Below the pieces are notes generated by a model. That model did no database searches. It was given only the letters and a program-made list of their open reading frames with translations, and was not told the origin of the DNA. From contig MNCI01004678.1 in assembly GCA_015680685.1 (NCBI GenBank), forward strand, positions 490,566 through 554,565: DNA of 64,000 nt, given 5' to 3'. The position numbers and the translations under genes are program-made. Positions 1 to 10,640 of the stretch are shown piece by piece. The stretch is from Gnetum montanum. Its lineage: Eukaryota; Streptophyta; Gnetopsida; Gnetales; Gnetaceae. The number at the start of each line of letters is the position of its first letter. Position 1 is the first letter of the stretch.

Positions 1-585
1 TCACTTTGTCATTTATTTATTTGTTATTTCTTTAATGTTATTTACTGTTTTCTCTCTCTCACCCTTAAACTCCTAGAATGCGAAATGAGTACGACTTGAT
101 TATGAGCATTTAAGTGTAATTTCTTGGTATCCCAGTGGTGTAGCTAGGATCTACACTTGGTAACCTAGTGGCGTATTTGGGATCTACGCTTGGTAATCCT
201 AGTGGTGTACCTAGGATCTATGCTTGGTAGTCCCAGTGGTAGTCATGCATGAGGTCCAAGATGTGTACGGTTAATCAAGGAATCAGTTGCTCATCGCACT
301 TAGGCTAGATTAGATTTTCTTATCCTTTTCCTCCTAGCTTAGATTAGTTAATATTACTTTCCACTACCTTCAGGAGTAGCATAGATTAGGAAACACATCA
401 TACACCTCATCTGGACTAAACCATACATGACAAATGCAATACTAGTCCAGGTGGGAAGACAGCGAACTGCGACCTAAAGCTAGCTATCTAGGTGCCACAA
501 CTAGTCCATCAGCGGAGTTCGACCGGATTGCGCGTGCGACACTCATTTTGTATGGTTGAGTGTAGGGGTACCTCGCCACTCATCA
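1..585 (+). mobile_element. 3' portion of an Athila-like LTR, cut by the window edge
   Basis: The block ends with the U5 terminus shared by the other LTRs here (GGTACCTCGCCACTCATCA), read on the plus strand. The next sequence is LINE coding DNA, not a primer-binding site, so this is a 3' LTR or solo LTR whose U3 lies left of the window. The candidate target duplication is ATCAT at 586-590; its partner is outside. It carries the repeated 'TTGGTA..CC.AGTGG' module seen in the R/U5 part of the other LTRs. It cannot belong to element A, which has the opposite orientation. Confidence 0.75.
124..240 (+). repeat. Tandem 33-34 bp repeat inside the left LTR
   Basis: Three consecutive units start with TTGGTA at 124, 157 and 190 and end in GGATCTA(C/T)(A/G)C. 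A partial fourth starts at 224. Units differ by a few substitutions. The other LTRs carry one to three degenerate copies of the same module (for example near 9700-9750 and 36800-36850). Confidence 0.8.
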
Positions 586-590
586 ATCAT

Positions 591-1500
591 CTACAAGATT
601 ATCTTCAAATTTATAGCTAATAGAGTTAGTAAAATTCTTGAATCGATAATTTTCCTTGAACAAGCTAGATTTGTTGTTGGACAGTACCTTTTGGATAAAG
701 TTCTTCTTATACAAGAAATTATTCATTCAACTTACATTCAATAAAATTCAAGTATTACTTTCAAATTAGATATAAGCAACAATTATGATAAAATATCTTG
801 ATAATATCTTGATGTAGTTTAAGTACTTTAGGTTTTCTAGATCATTGGATCCATAAGCTTAGTTAATGTTATAAAGCTAATTGCTTCTCATTTTTAAATA
901 ATGAATGTGTGGGAGAGTTTATGGCTAATAATGGGATATGGCAAAAAGAGCCAATATATTCTTATTTATTTATTATGGTCATGGAATGATTTGGTGCTAT
1001 TCTTAGGAGTACAAATAAGAATACCTTATCAAAGGAATAACCCTTATTTATAGTTACCCTGATTTCATTCCTTCTCAATTTGTAGATGATACTTTTGTTT
1101 TTGCATGGAACTTCTTTCACCCTTACAAATGTGTATGATTATCTTCATATTTTTTTTCTAATAATTCTAGATTGTAAATCAATATTACTAAAAGAAAAAT
1201 TTAAAATTTTGAGTCTTTTGAACCAGTGTTTTAAGATTTTTTTTCTAGAATATAATGCCACAAAGATAATCTATCCACCAAATATTTGGGCATTTCTCTC
1301 TTCATTGGATGGATGAAAATTAATGTTTGGGATGAGCTTATTGACAAAGTGGGAAAGCATTTATTTTCATGAAAGGAAAAGATGTTAACTCAAGTAGGAA
1401 GACTCTAGTTGCTTAAATTAGTACTTCATGGTACACCTATTTATCTACTATATTACTAAAAAGATCTATATGTAGTAGTGATACTACAAAAATGAAGCAT
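591..1500 (+). pseudogene. LINE reverse transcriptase remnant
   Basis: The first 60 codons read as the LINE RT block with I-A-N-R followed by Q-x-R-F-V-V-G-Q and L-L-D-K-V-L-L-I-Q-E-I-I-H. This matches the family pattern I-A-N-R-L...Q-x-G-F-V-x-G-R...D-x-I...Q-E-x-I-H. The catalytic F-V-D-D-T-F-V-F is at about 1080-1103; LINE RTs usually have F-A-D-D. After it a G-R-L...P-I-Y pattern matches the conserved C-terminal RT segment. Stops and frameshifts separate the blocks. The endonuclease domain would lie upstream and is not in the window. Confidence 0.6.
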
Positions 1501-2637
1501 TGATTCTTTTGGTCTCACACTAAGAAAATAAGTTTTCATTCTTTAAATGGATTTTATTTTCTCAATTTATTCAAGAAAGTGACTAGGGTATTTGACATCT
1601 TCACACATCAATTTGGCATTGCTAGAAAAACTAATTTGGTATCTTTACAAAGGGAACAAACCATGGGTTCAAGTAATGCATTAATAGTACCCTTACAATG
1701 ATCTTTTATTTTATAATGCATCTTTTATAACATATGTTAGCTTGACATGGTAGAGTTTTGAAAAGCTAAAAGTTTGGCTCAAGAGAAATATGCATGTTAA
1801 AGGATGATTTATTTGTTCAGGAGATTCTAATTAGTATAAGTTAAATGATGCTTATGCAAAGTAAGCTCTGAATATTAAGGATCCTCTCAAGAAGACATGA
1901 TGGAAGGAGATCATGATTCCAAACTACAAAATTTTTATGTCTAAATTTCTTTATGAAAAGTACTTATAAATATTGTTTTGTAACATAAAGGTTTTATTAC
2001 AAGTGAAATTTGTATGAGGTATAGAGCATAACCTAAGAGCCTTGATCATTATTTTTTTAGTGTCCTACTATCCAATCATTTTGAAAGAAGCTTGCATACT
2101 TGACTAGCACATATTGAAACTACATGTCCATTCATGATCTTATTTTTTGATCTTCTCAAATTTAAGAAAAATGGACATGATGCAAATATAAAACTCTTAT
2201 TACCTCTACACTTCATGTCTTATAATGTTGCAAAACTTGTGGGTCTTCAAATAAGAATACTTTGATTTTAGGATCGAGGTTCTAATGTTTATTAATAATT
2301 ATTTTTCTTTCTTTTTCTACCATGGTAGTGGTGATTTTTGAGGGAAAATGCCATGGCCCACTCAGCTTTATTTCTTTTGAAAAAAATTCATTTAATGTTG
2401 TGTCTAGCTTTCATGTTTTAATTTTCTTTTCTTACTTAGTTAGTATGGAAAGCCTTCTTTTCTTTTATATTGGAAGCTCTAGTAGCTCCACTTTTATATG
2501 TTTTTTTCCTTACTTTCTATTTTTCTATAGCTTCTAGTTTTGTATATAGTATGGTTGTTAATGTAATAAGGTTTTAGTCTTCCAAATGTGCCCCAATGAC
2601 TATAGAAATGGGTGTATCTTTCTTGAAAAAAAAAAAA
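591..2637 (+). mobile_element. LINE (L1-like) relic, 3' part with poly(A) tail
   Basis: A plus-strand non-LTR retrotransposon remnant. RT-like coding sequence starts immediately after the left LTR, so the LTR element interrupted the LINE and the LINE 5' end is outside the window. The RT catalytic segment is near 1080-1100. Downstream is a poorly conserved 3' region, ending in a 12-base poly(A) run at 2626-2637, the usual 3' end of a LINE. No upstream partner of the target duplication can be seen. All frames carry stops, so this is an old, dead copy. Confidence 0.65.
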
Positions 2638-3063
2638 CAGGTGTTTACTAAAATTTTTATATTATACTTTGATGACCCTCATAAAAAAGAGCAAAATGAA
2701 CTCTTAGGTCATAAAATATTATGCTTAGAAGGCTCTAGAATTTAGAATCACAAGAACTCCTAATGAGGAGCTCTCATAAATTCCACAATCTATGCTCTCT
2801 CAATGTCACAAAATAGAAAATTTGAACAAGAAAAGAAAATGAAAGCATTTTTCTTGCTCAAATTGAGAATTTATGGATGAAAGAAAGCACAAATTCCTAA
2901 GGATAGACAAGAGACTCAATCCAATTCTCTCACACACTCAATTAAAGAGATCACACCCTCACAAGGATGAAAATCAAGGCACTTAGCAAAGTCTCCAGCT
3001 CTTCACCCTCTTCTCAACTCACTTCTTCTCTCCTTAAACTCTCTCTCTCTGTCTTTAAAATTC
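2638..3063. other. Unassigned AT-rich DNA between LINE and element A
   Basis: No coding signal or known repeat was recognised. A CT-rich stretch lies near 3030-3060. The block is continuous with 10168 onward once element A and one TSD copy are removed. Confidence 0.4.
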
Positions 3064-3068
3064 CTTAG

Positions 3069-3868
3069 TGATGAGTGGTGAGGTACCCCTACACTCAACC
3101 ATATGAATATGAGGGTAACATGCGTGATCCGGTTGAACTCCACAGACTAAATGCCTACATGCCTCATGGAACACTTAAGGTTAATTATTCATCCCAGACT
3201 TGTATTTGTCATAGTATGTTTAAGTAAGTCCGAGGTATATGATTTTGAATGTCTTTTCGATTTTATCTCCTATGCTACTAAGGTGAAAGGTGAAGAGATA
3301 AATTAACTAACTCTTAACTAACTAACTAGTCTTAATTAACCTAGCATCAGCATCTGTTCCCACTTACCGTTCATACCATGAACCAATGCAACCTTGGTTA
3401 CCAAATGCTAATTGTTGCTGGGATTACCAAGAGTAATGCACGTGCTCGAAGCAGTCGTACTCAGGCACTTAACTAGGAGAGAAGGGTTGAGAGAGATTTA
3501 ATAACTAATAAAGCATTTAAATGGAAAACAGTAAATAACATTAAATAAAAGTCCTAATTAGCCTATTCCATGCACTGCAAGGTTTATCCAAGAAGTTCAT
3601 CTTTATTGCCGTACACAAACTTGTGTTTAGGCACAATGTTTGCTCGAATAAAGATCCGTTCACTTTGGAGCTCCTATTGCGGGTGCATGGAAAATATTCT
3701 ATCTTTGGAGAGATCAAACTGCCATATTTTCCCTACGATTTAGGCCTAGAATGAAAAACAAGGGAGAGCCACCTCTTATTTATAGACTTTGCGGCGCACC
3801 GCAAATATCGCATACGCGATATCGCGTTGGATGCGATATCGTGGCCCATGCGATATCGTGTCCCATCA
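3069..3868 (-). repeat. 3' LTR of element A
   Basis: About 800 bp, starting TGATGAGTGG and ending CCCATCA on the plus strand; in element orientation it is TG...CA. The U3 start (3800-3868) is packed with GATATC-centred palindromes. It matches 9369-10162 along its length. Confidence 0.92.
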
Positions 3869-3878
3869 TACCCCCATG
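3869..3878 (-). other. Polypurine tract of element A
   Basis: On the minus strand this reads CATGGGGGTA, directly upstream of the 3' LTR. The same tract precedes the 3' LTRs of C (14564-14573) and D (33124-33133). It would prime plus-strand DNA synthesis. Confidence 0.8.
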
Positions 3879-4715
3879 ACTGAATAAAAACTCGTCCTTG
3901 AGTTCCTTACAAAATATTGGGATGATATAGGATTATTGACTCAAATGGAACTAATGGGATGACTTGTGAACGGATCATCATTACAAGAAAAAAAACTGGT
4001 GTTTATGAAAACAAGAGTGAACACTTTATTACATTGACATCAGGCCTCATTTGGCAACTGAGAAGGAGAGGGAGAAAGAAGTGTTGCTACTACCAATGCC
4101 AAGATTGCATCTTTTGTTGTCCATCCGTAAGTGCACTATCCATCTGGTTCTTTGCATAGCTGCTTCAGCACTGCTCCATTCCATGTGTTCGCTCCAGATC
4201 CAATCTGTTATTGTATGATCACCATCTACACATACAACAAAATCTTATATTAGCAAGGGTAAATGAATTTCAATGCAGTTGATACCTTGCTATGGTGAAA
4301 GGTCCGTTGGCTTAGGTTGTGGTATGGCTGATTGTGGATCTGGAGATATAATATTGGTGACTACCGAAGGTGTAGCGGTTAGGAGAAAATTGAAAAAATT
4401 GGGCCCTGTACCCCCATGACTAATCGCGAACCTTTGGTAGCGATAAAATGGAGAAAGAAAAAGAACAAGAAAGATAGAGAAAAAGAGACAACGATAACAT
4501 CGGTGAAATGGATGTCAAGATGGAAATGAACAAAATAAATTAGATTGCAAAAATGTTAGGGAAAATAATTTAATTGGTGCACTAAAGAGGAATGTCAGTG
4601 GGTCCTCCCCAAAGCAGGCTCATGCCCTTAATGCCTTGATAAACCCACATTCAAAGAGTCTGTAGGCTCTGGGAATGTCATTTGGAACAAGAGTTAAAAT
4701 CTTAACTGAAAGAAT

Positions 4716-4946
4716 TTACCAAAAAGAAAACAATGCGTCAACCAAAATATACACTAATGATACAACCAACAATGAGGTGAACAATGGAGAAAAGGATGGA
4801 GAGAAGAGAATGGAATAGAATCCCAAGAACAAGGTGGTGTACAACCCCTTGTGTAGTTCATGATTAATGTGACTTAGCAGATCCCATTCCAAGTCTAGCC
4901 TCAGACAAACCACTTGCAGTGATTTCGCATTAATGCATTCGGCCAA
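4716..4946 (-). CDS. Short reading frame in the 3' region of A, conserved in D
   Basis: 76 codons. A closely similar frame sits at the same place in D (within 31940-32254) and ends at the same stop, after a hydrophobic C-terminal half that could span a membrane. Both contain C-I-N-A-K-S-L and L-E-W-D-L-L-S-H. In A a stop lies shortly upstream where D is open. Whether it was ever translated is unknown; it may be conserved noncoding sequence. No known family was recognised. Confidence 0.25.
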   Translation of the reverse strand: MAECINAKSLQVVCLRLDLEWDLLSHINHELHKGLYTTLFLGFYSILFSPSFSPLFTSLLVVSLVYILVDALFSFW

Positions 4947-5654
4947 TCCATCCTATTGAAGTAATAAGAATGCCTTCACGCAAGAGCCACCACCATTCCG
5001 ACAAAACAAGGAGGAGAGAATGGAAAGTGAGGAGGGCCTTAGTTAGAGGGAACATTTTAGTTTTAGTTTCATAACCAATGCTTGTAGCCCAAGAAATTAT
5101 TTGATCTAAGGGGTGTGCTTTGAATTCTCACTTTCTTGTTTTTTTTGTTGTTGTTTTATGTGTTTATGCATGAGAACCACACCATGCAAAGACTTTGTTA
5201 TTATTATTTGCTTAGCTTCCTAATGATTGAGTAACGTCGAAATGGCAAGAAAACTTAAGAAGAAAACATCCGAGCACCCAAGAGAATGGCCAACAAAAAT
5301 GCATCAAGTTCCCTTGAAGTCACACCCTTTTTAATCCTTGAGTCCTTCCTTAGTTTAAGAAATGCCCAGTCACCAATTCATTAAGGGTTCTTATTATTGA
5401 AAGGGACTGTACATTTCCAAGCCAAGAGAGACCATAGAAACTTGTGGATGAATGGATGAAGTGAAATCATTGCCTACTATGTCAAAAGAAACATACCTTA
5501 ATATCAACATAATGACTTAAAGGTAAAAACCAAACATTAGCAACCAATATGAAAATAGTTCATACCATCATGAAGAACACTTATTGGTGACAAACTTATA
5601 GGGTGGGTGACACACACACACACACAAGAAATGAAAAAGTATAACGATGTTGTA

Positions 5655-5835
5655 AAACAGAAACAAGAAAAGTTAAAGAAATTTGTAAAACAAAAATGTG
5701 CAAAATAAAAATGTGTAAAAAAAAAACATGTAAAACAAAAATGTGTAAAAAAAAAACGTGTAAAACAAAAACGTGTAAAAAAAAACTTGTAAAACAAAAA
5801 TGTGTAAAAAAAAAACTTGTAAAACAAAAACTTAA
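5655..5835 (-). repeat. A-rich tandem repeat, unit about 13-14 bp
   Basis: About a dozen units of the type TGTAAAACAAAAA with small changes. The same position in C (19605-19650), D (31265-31325), F (53400-53450) and K (59040-59140) holds far fewer units, so the array expanded in A. Confidence 0.75.
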
Positions 5836-6059
5836 AAAGAACCGAGGGCCCTAAATGATTAACATAAGTGGCCATCTCCCCCATGAATGAATGGAAAGGG
5901 AGAGATCCGAAATAATGAGCACCTGTTAGAATTTCTTAGAAGTGTCCAACTTCTCCTAATTGATGTTTTCAAGTTAAGGGGTGGAAGTTGGCAACACTCA
6001 TACTCCAATGTATCTATGCCTTCGTTATGGGCATGAGTTGTTTCCCTAGTTCGTTCCAT

Positions 6060-6615
6060 GCATGTTTTTCAGTTGCTCTTTCGAGTAGCTGTCAACCATG
6101 GGGTGTCTACTACTTACTGTGTGGTTGCTACATATAGGCATCTTTGTCTCACAGTTTCAAGGGCACACCTATTGCATGGAGGATATGCAGAGCATTCCTC
6201 CATGTCATCACCTGATGAGTCACTGTATGTGATGCATGGAACTTTCTTCTTCTTGATCTTTCCATAAATGTTTACCTTAGATATTTTCAAGCAAAGATCA
6301 CGAATTCCTAGGCATGCATCTATTGTGCTTAGCCATGTCCTTCCCATTATAATTGGAAAGTCCCCTTCGTTGTTGTTGACTTCAATCACCAGGAAATCAG
6401 CTAGGTATGACCAACCACACACAGTGGTAACAATGTCCTCCACCAATCCCAAGGGAATGGTGATGGACTAGTCTGCCAACTCTAGTTGAATATTGCTCTT
6501 CTTAAGTTGGGGCAGGTTCTAGGCTTAATACATTTCTCATGATATTAAGTTGATTCCAGAACCTGAGTCAAGAAGAGCCTTATGTGGTTTGTTCCTAGTG
6601 ACTTGGAGGTAGATT
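6060..6615 (-). pseudogene. Retroviral-type aspartic protease remnant of element A
   Basis: On the minus strand the active-site motif L-L-D-S-G-S-G-I-N lies near 6545-6580. The flap-side segment V-E-D-I-V-T-T-V-G/C-G-W-S-Y follows, and then I-I-M-G-R-T-W-L, matching the hydrophobic-G-R motif of retropepsins. The stretch 6452-6114 is open. Stops upstream break it from the gag frame. This is the last enzyme domain left in A: downstream sequence runs into about 100 bp of unassigned DNA and then the 3' noncoding region. Confidence 0.7.
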
Positions 6616-6859
6616 AAGGGACTCCCAGGGTCAGATAGTTTCCTGGGAAGGTGGCCTACCTTGATCCAATAGGTTATGATATGTGTTAACATAACCATAT
6701 ACATTAAGCTTTGTTTTTGGATGGAAGGAAGCTTCGAAGCCTTTTATGTTGGAGGAGTGATCACAAACTCAACTGCTTGTTGTTGTGAGAGCTTATCTAG
6801 GCTTTTGGTTCTTAAGAAAGGTCTTCTCTTTTTACGGTTGTCAGAACTAGCAGCGGGTT

Positions 6860-9226
6860 GAATGTTTACGGCCCTTGTAGCATTTCATTGCTATGGTTGA
6901 GTGGGGAGTTCCCCTTGCATTGTTGGAGCAAGAGGTATGGGAACTACCGGTCGAAGAGGTGCAGATGGAGTAGGAGAATGGTATGGATATGGAGCATCTC
7001 TCGGAGGAGAAGGATTCCTTCTAAAGTACTCCCAAGCTTGGTAGTCAGGTTGGGGAGTTGTGTGACCCATGGAGTCACTTGGAGAAATTGGTTGCTACAC
7101 GTAGTAACCATATGGATCGGGCTGCCTATAAGGGTACTGTTGTTTTGGTGGTGGCATCCCCCAGGACTATGGGTATTGCCACTGCTGATGTTGTCCGATG
7201 GGTTGTGGTGGAGTTCCACTTGGATAGTACATTAATGGTTGGTGGAACTATCTTAGGTTACCTTGAGGATAAGGTAACCTTCAGGGTGTCTACCATTTGT
7301 TGAGTCTCGAGTTGAGTGCATACACCCTAGACTCTTGTAGATGTGAGATGATTGAACAACATCCCTTAGGATGGTCATATTGGTAGATGTCACATCCACC
7401 GTCATTGTCTATGTCTGAGTCCACAACCTCATTAGAGATAGTTATTTTCCTCTTACCCTTGTCATGTGCAGGGCTTGAATCTCTCCGCTTTTTCTTGTCC
7501 TTGTCATTACTTCGTTCCTCCCGAGACTCCTCTACAATCTTAAGGACAATTTCAATTTTATTGTCTAAGGAGCTCCATACTTCTTCTACCTTAGTCGCTA
7601 CTTCTATTATTAGCTTCTAAAGCCACAAGGTTTTTCTGTTCACCAACCCTTCAAGTGGTGACTCATCCTCTTCATTGTAAAATCTCACTCCCTTCTTTCG
7701 AAGAGAGAGATCACGGTTATATTCTTCCGCACTTTCCCTTTTTCGTAGCTCCCCTTCTTCTTTGGCTACTTGTTCTAACAAGTGATGAATTTCATGGGAT
7801 CTAAGTTCTGATAGTCTCCCTTGGGCATAAGTCCCAAGGGTTCTCCTAGTTTCATACCTTAGCCCATCTACAATGTGACGTAGTTGGTCTTGTTGTGCGT
7901 AACAATGGCCCAGGCAATGATGTAACAATGCATAGTAGCAGCCCATGGTAGCATCTAAGGGTTCATAAGTACCTTGCTTCCATCCTTGGATCTGCTTATG
8001 CAAATTAGACACTCTGGAGTACATTTGATACTTATCATTGAAGAGTTCTAACATCGTACTCCACCTCCTAATGGTTTCTAGTTCTAAGGACCGGTACCAA
8101 CTCTGTGCTTCCTTGATGAGTGTCCTAGGAAATAACTTTAGTTTTTGCCACTCATTTTCTATGTTTTGGAAGTCACAGGCATCATGGAATGCCTGTAAAT
8201 GATTTTGTAGATCCACGTTGTATCCCCCTTCGAAGTGTGGGATATTGTTCATGTCTAAGCACTTGATTCGACTATTCTTTTGATGCCTTGTTGGGATTCT
8301 CATACCTTCGTTATATCTAGCATGCTTCAGGTGGCCAATAGGGGTTCATCATGATCATCTCTTTCATGACATCTATGATGTATTCATTGTTCCCTACTTT
8401 CCCTTCATTCATGCCTTGATTCTCTTGATTGCCCTCGTCCTCTCTCTCGACTCTCTCATTGAGGTCTCTCATTTCTCTTACCTTTATCCTCTCCATTATG
8501 CTCTTGATGGTTGCGCCTTGATGTGGAAGGAGAGGGTGAGTGATGTGATGAAGGTGAAGAAGAAGGAGAATCATCGCCATGATGATGTTTCTTACCTTCT
8601 CTTCTATGGCTTCAGCCCTGATCTTGATGACGATCTAAGTGTCTGTCCTTGCCATTTGTTGTTGTTCCCTCAGTGAATAGCTGGTGTTCACGGGGATCAG
8701 AACTAGGGTTGTGTATCATGGAGCATAGGTTCTAATACCCCACCTCCCCACTCTCATTAGGAGGGGGAACATCTTTCGATAGAGAACCCGTTATAAGTGG
8801 TTCACCATCTCTGATTTTGCTTAGGACGTGCGGGACCTCTTTTCCCTTCAACAGTGTATGTTGGTTCTCCTGCCTTGAGTCCCTTATATGTTGTAAAGAT
8901 GTAGGATAGTAATCCCTTGTGTCAAAATATGCTATAACATATTCAACATAGAGTTGAGTCATGCCGATCTGTGCCAAAGCACGGAGGAGCATGTTGGGGA
9001 CTGCACAATCCAGAGGTAACACTATGTTACTATGTAAGTCTCTCCAGCGCATCTGTTCATCCTAATGGAGGATAAAAATAAAATTAGGTATATACTCATC
9101 GGGATGAGTATATGTCATGCTATATTTTTGAGGAATTGGCTGATTTAGGTTATGTGTTTTTGATTGCCAACTGTTTCTTGTATTATCCCTAGGTGAAATG
9201 CTCTTGTGAGAAGAAGAAGAAGACAT
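6860..9226 (-). pseudogene. Gag of element A, interrupted
   Basis: The start at 9226 gives M-S-S-S-S-S-H-K-S, matching the start in D. Open pieces are 9052-8732 and 8303-7617. The longest (229 codons) holds the Retrotrans_gag-type core with W-Y-R-S-L-E-L-E-T and the following helices (W-S-T-M-L-E-L-F-N-D-K-Y). A Ser/His-rich and charged stretch precedes the core. A Pro/Gln-rich tail follows (about 7300-6860) before protease. No clear CCHC zinc knuckle is visible. Frameshifts and stops lie between the pieces. The product would have been the capsid polyprotein. Confidence 0.75.
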
Positions 9227-9347
9227 TGTGTCTTACTCGATGTGCTATTTAACTGTTATATAATTTTCATTTAATTAACCCTAAGGTTTGTTTAAGCTCC
9301 CAACGATGTGAGTAATTTCCTATGTTCTATTTAGCACACAAAGACCT

Positions 9348-9367
9348 AGTCCTTGGCAACGGCGCCA
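9348..9367 (-). other. Primer-binding site of element A (tRNA-Asp)
   Basis: On the minus strand TGGCGCCGTTGCCAAGGACT follows the 5' LTR after one base. It is complementary to the 3' end of plant tRNA-Asp (family PBS TGGCGCCGTTGCCGGGGA), with small changes at its 3' side. This is the best preserved PBS in the window and supports an Athila/Tat-type element. Confidence 0.85.
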
Positions 9368-9368
9368 A

Positions 9369-10162
9369 TGATGAGTGGCGAGGTACCCCTACACTCAACC
9401 ATACGAATACGAGCGTAACATGCACGATTCGATCGAACTCTATAGACTAAGTGTCTACACACCTCATGGAACACTTAAGGTTAATTATTTGTTGTCTTCC
9501 CAGACTTACTTGTATTTGTCATGGTATGGTTAAGTAAGTCTGAGGTATATGATTTTTATTGTCTTTTTGGTTTTATCTCCTATGCTGCTAAGGTGAAAGG
9601 TGAAGAGATTAATTAACTAACTCTAACTAACTAACTAGTCTTAATTAATCTAGTGTCAGCATTTTTTCCCACTTACTGTTCACACCTTGAACCGATGCAA
9701 CCTTGGTTACCAAACGCTAATCGTTGCTGGGATCACCAAGCATAACGCACATGCTCGAAGCGGTTGTACTGAGGCACTTAACTAGGAGAGAAGGGGTGAG
9801 AGAGATTTAATAACTAATAAAGAATTTAAATGGAAAATAGTAAATAACATTAAATAAAAGTCCTAATTAGCCTATTCCATGCACTGCAAGGTTTATCCAA
9901 GAAGTTCATCTTTATTGCTATACACAAACTTGTGTTTAGGTATAGTGTTTGCTCGAATAAAGATCCGTTCACTTTGGAGCTCCTACTACGGGCACATGGA
10001 AAATATTCTATCTTTGGAGAGATCAAACTATTAGAGTTTCCCTATGGTCTAGCCCTAGAATGGAAAACAAGGGAGAGTCACCTCTTATTTATAGACTTTG
10101 CGGTGCACCGCAATATCACGATGGACGCGATATCGTGGCCCATGCGATATCGCATCCCATCA
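9369..10162 (-). repeat. 5' LTR of element A
   Basis: About 794 bp, paired with 3069-3868. On the minus strand it has a TATA box (10086-10093) downstream of the GATATC palindromes and an AATAAA signal (9911-9916), so U3, R and U5 can be placed. TSD CTTAG follows at 10163-10167. Confidence 0.92.
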
Positions 10163-10167
10163 CTTAG

Positions 10168-10640
10168 CCAAAATGAAGGCTTAATATACCTACTCCCCTA
10201 CCCCCAATCTCTTCTTCTTTCCTCTTGGATTCAATATTTAAATATTTAAAAATTTGTAGAAGAATAGGATGCCTTACCTAAAAGTTGCTATTAACAAAGA
10301 AGACATCTTGACTGGGAAGGTGATGTCTTGAGTTGATAAGAGATGTCTTGTTCTCTTTTAAGATGTCTTGGCCAAGATGTTAGGAAAATAGAGGAGACAT
10401 CTAGAACAATGTTGATGCATCCCATTTACCCAAGCTCCAAAGAAATAAACTCATCTTAAGATCTTGTACCTCCCACATCTTCAACAAGTTTTCATTGAGT
10501 CCTGGAATAGGCCAAAAGCACATTCAAATATATCAAGTACCTTGAAACCATCATAAACCAAATAATCCCAAAAGATAAAAACAACAACACACGCAAATCT
10601 ATGTATAAACATATTAAGAATTAGACAAGGGTAGGGTGAT
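10168..10640. other. Unassigned sequence right of element A
   Basis: No gene seen. It contains GATGTCTTG three times at exact 20-base spacing (10322, 10342, 10362), flanked by inverted AGACATCT-like copies near 10302 and 10395. The boundary with element E to the right is not sharp. Confidence 0.35.

Larger units (their letters stand above)
3879..5930 (-). other. 3' noncoding region of element A
   Basis: Two kilobases between the deletion junction and the polypurine tract, colinear with 31160-33123 of D. It contains a purine-rich block on the minus strand around 4603-4645 (GGGGAGGACCCACTGACAT), found in six elements here. It also has a conserved short reading frame at 4716-4946 and an A-rich tandem array at 5655-5835. 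Confidence 0.65.
3069..10162 (-). mobile_element. Element A: Athila-like LTR retrotransposon lacking RT, RNase H and integrase
   Basis: Two LTRs in the same orientation (3069-3868 and 9369-10162) bound the element. A perfect 5-bp target duplication CTTAG flanks it (3064-3068 and 10163-10167), so the ends are exact. Read on the minus strand the order is 5' LTR, tRNA-Asp primer-binding site, gag, protease, then a direct jump to the 3' noncoding region, polypurine tract and 3' LTR. RT, RNase H and integrase are absent: protease ends near 6060 and the sequence shared with D downstream of integrase resumes near 5930. The gag is very similar to that of D, so A and D are one subfamily in opposite orientation. 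It could have moved only with enzymes supplied in trans, unless the deletion came after insertion. Confidence 0.9.

Noticed and set aside
1-3868. The left LTR and the 3' LTR of A as a pair
   Set aside because: They are in opposite orientation, and A has its own partner with perfect TSD.
9932-10249. A 105-codon plus-strand frame over the 5' LTR of A
   Set aside because: It is antisense to the LTR and crosses the LTR end and TSD; similar frames recur over other LTRs (25222-25440, 33273-33476) because the LTRs are alike.
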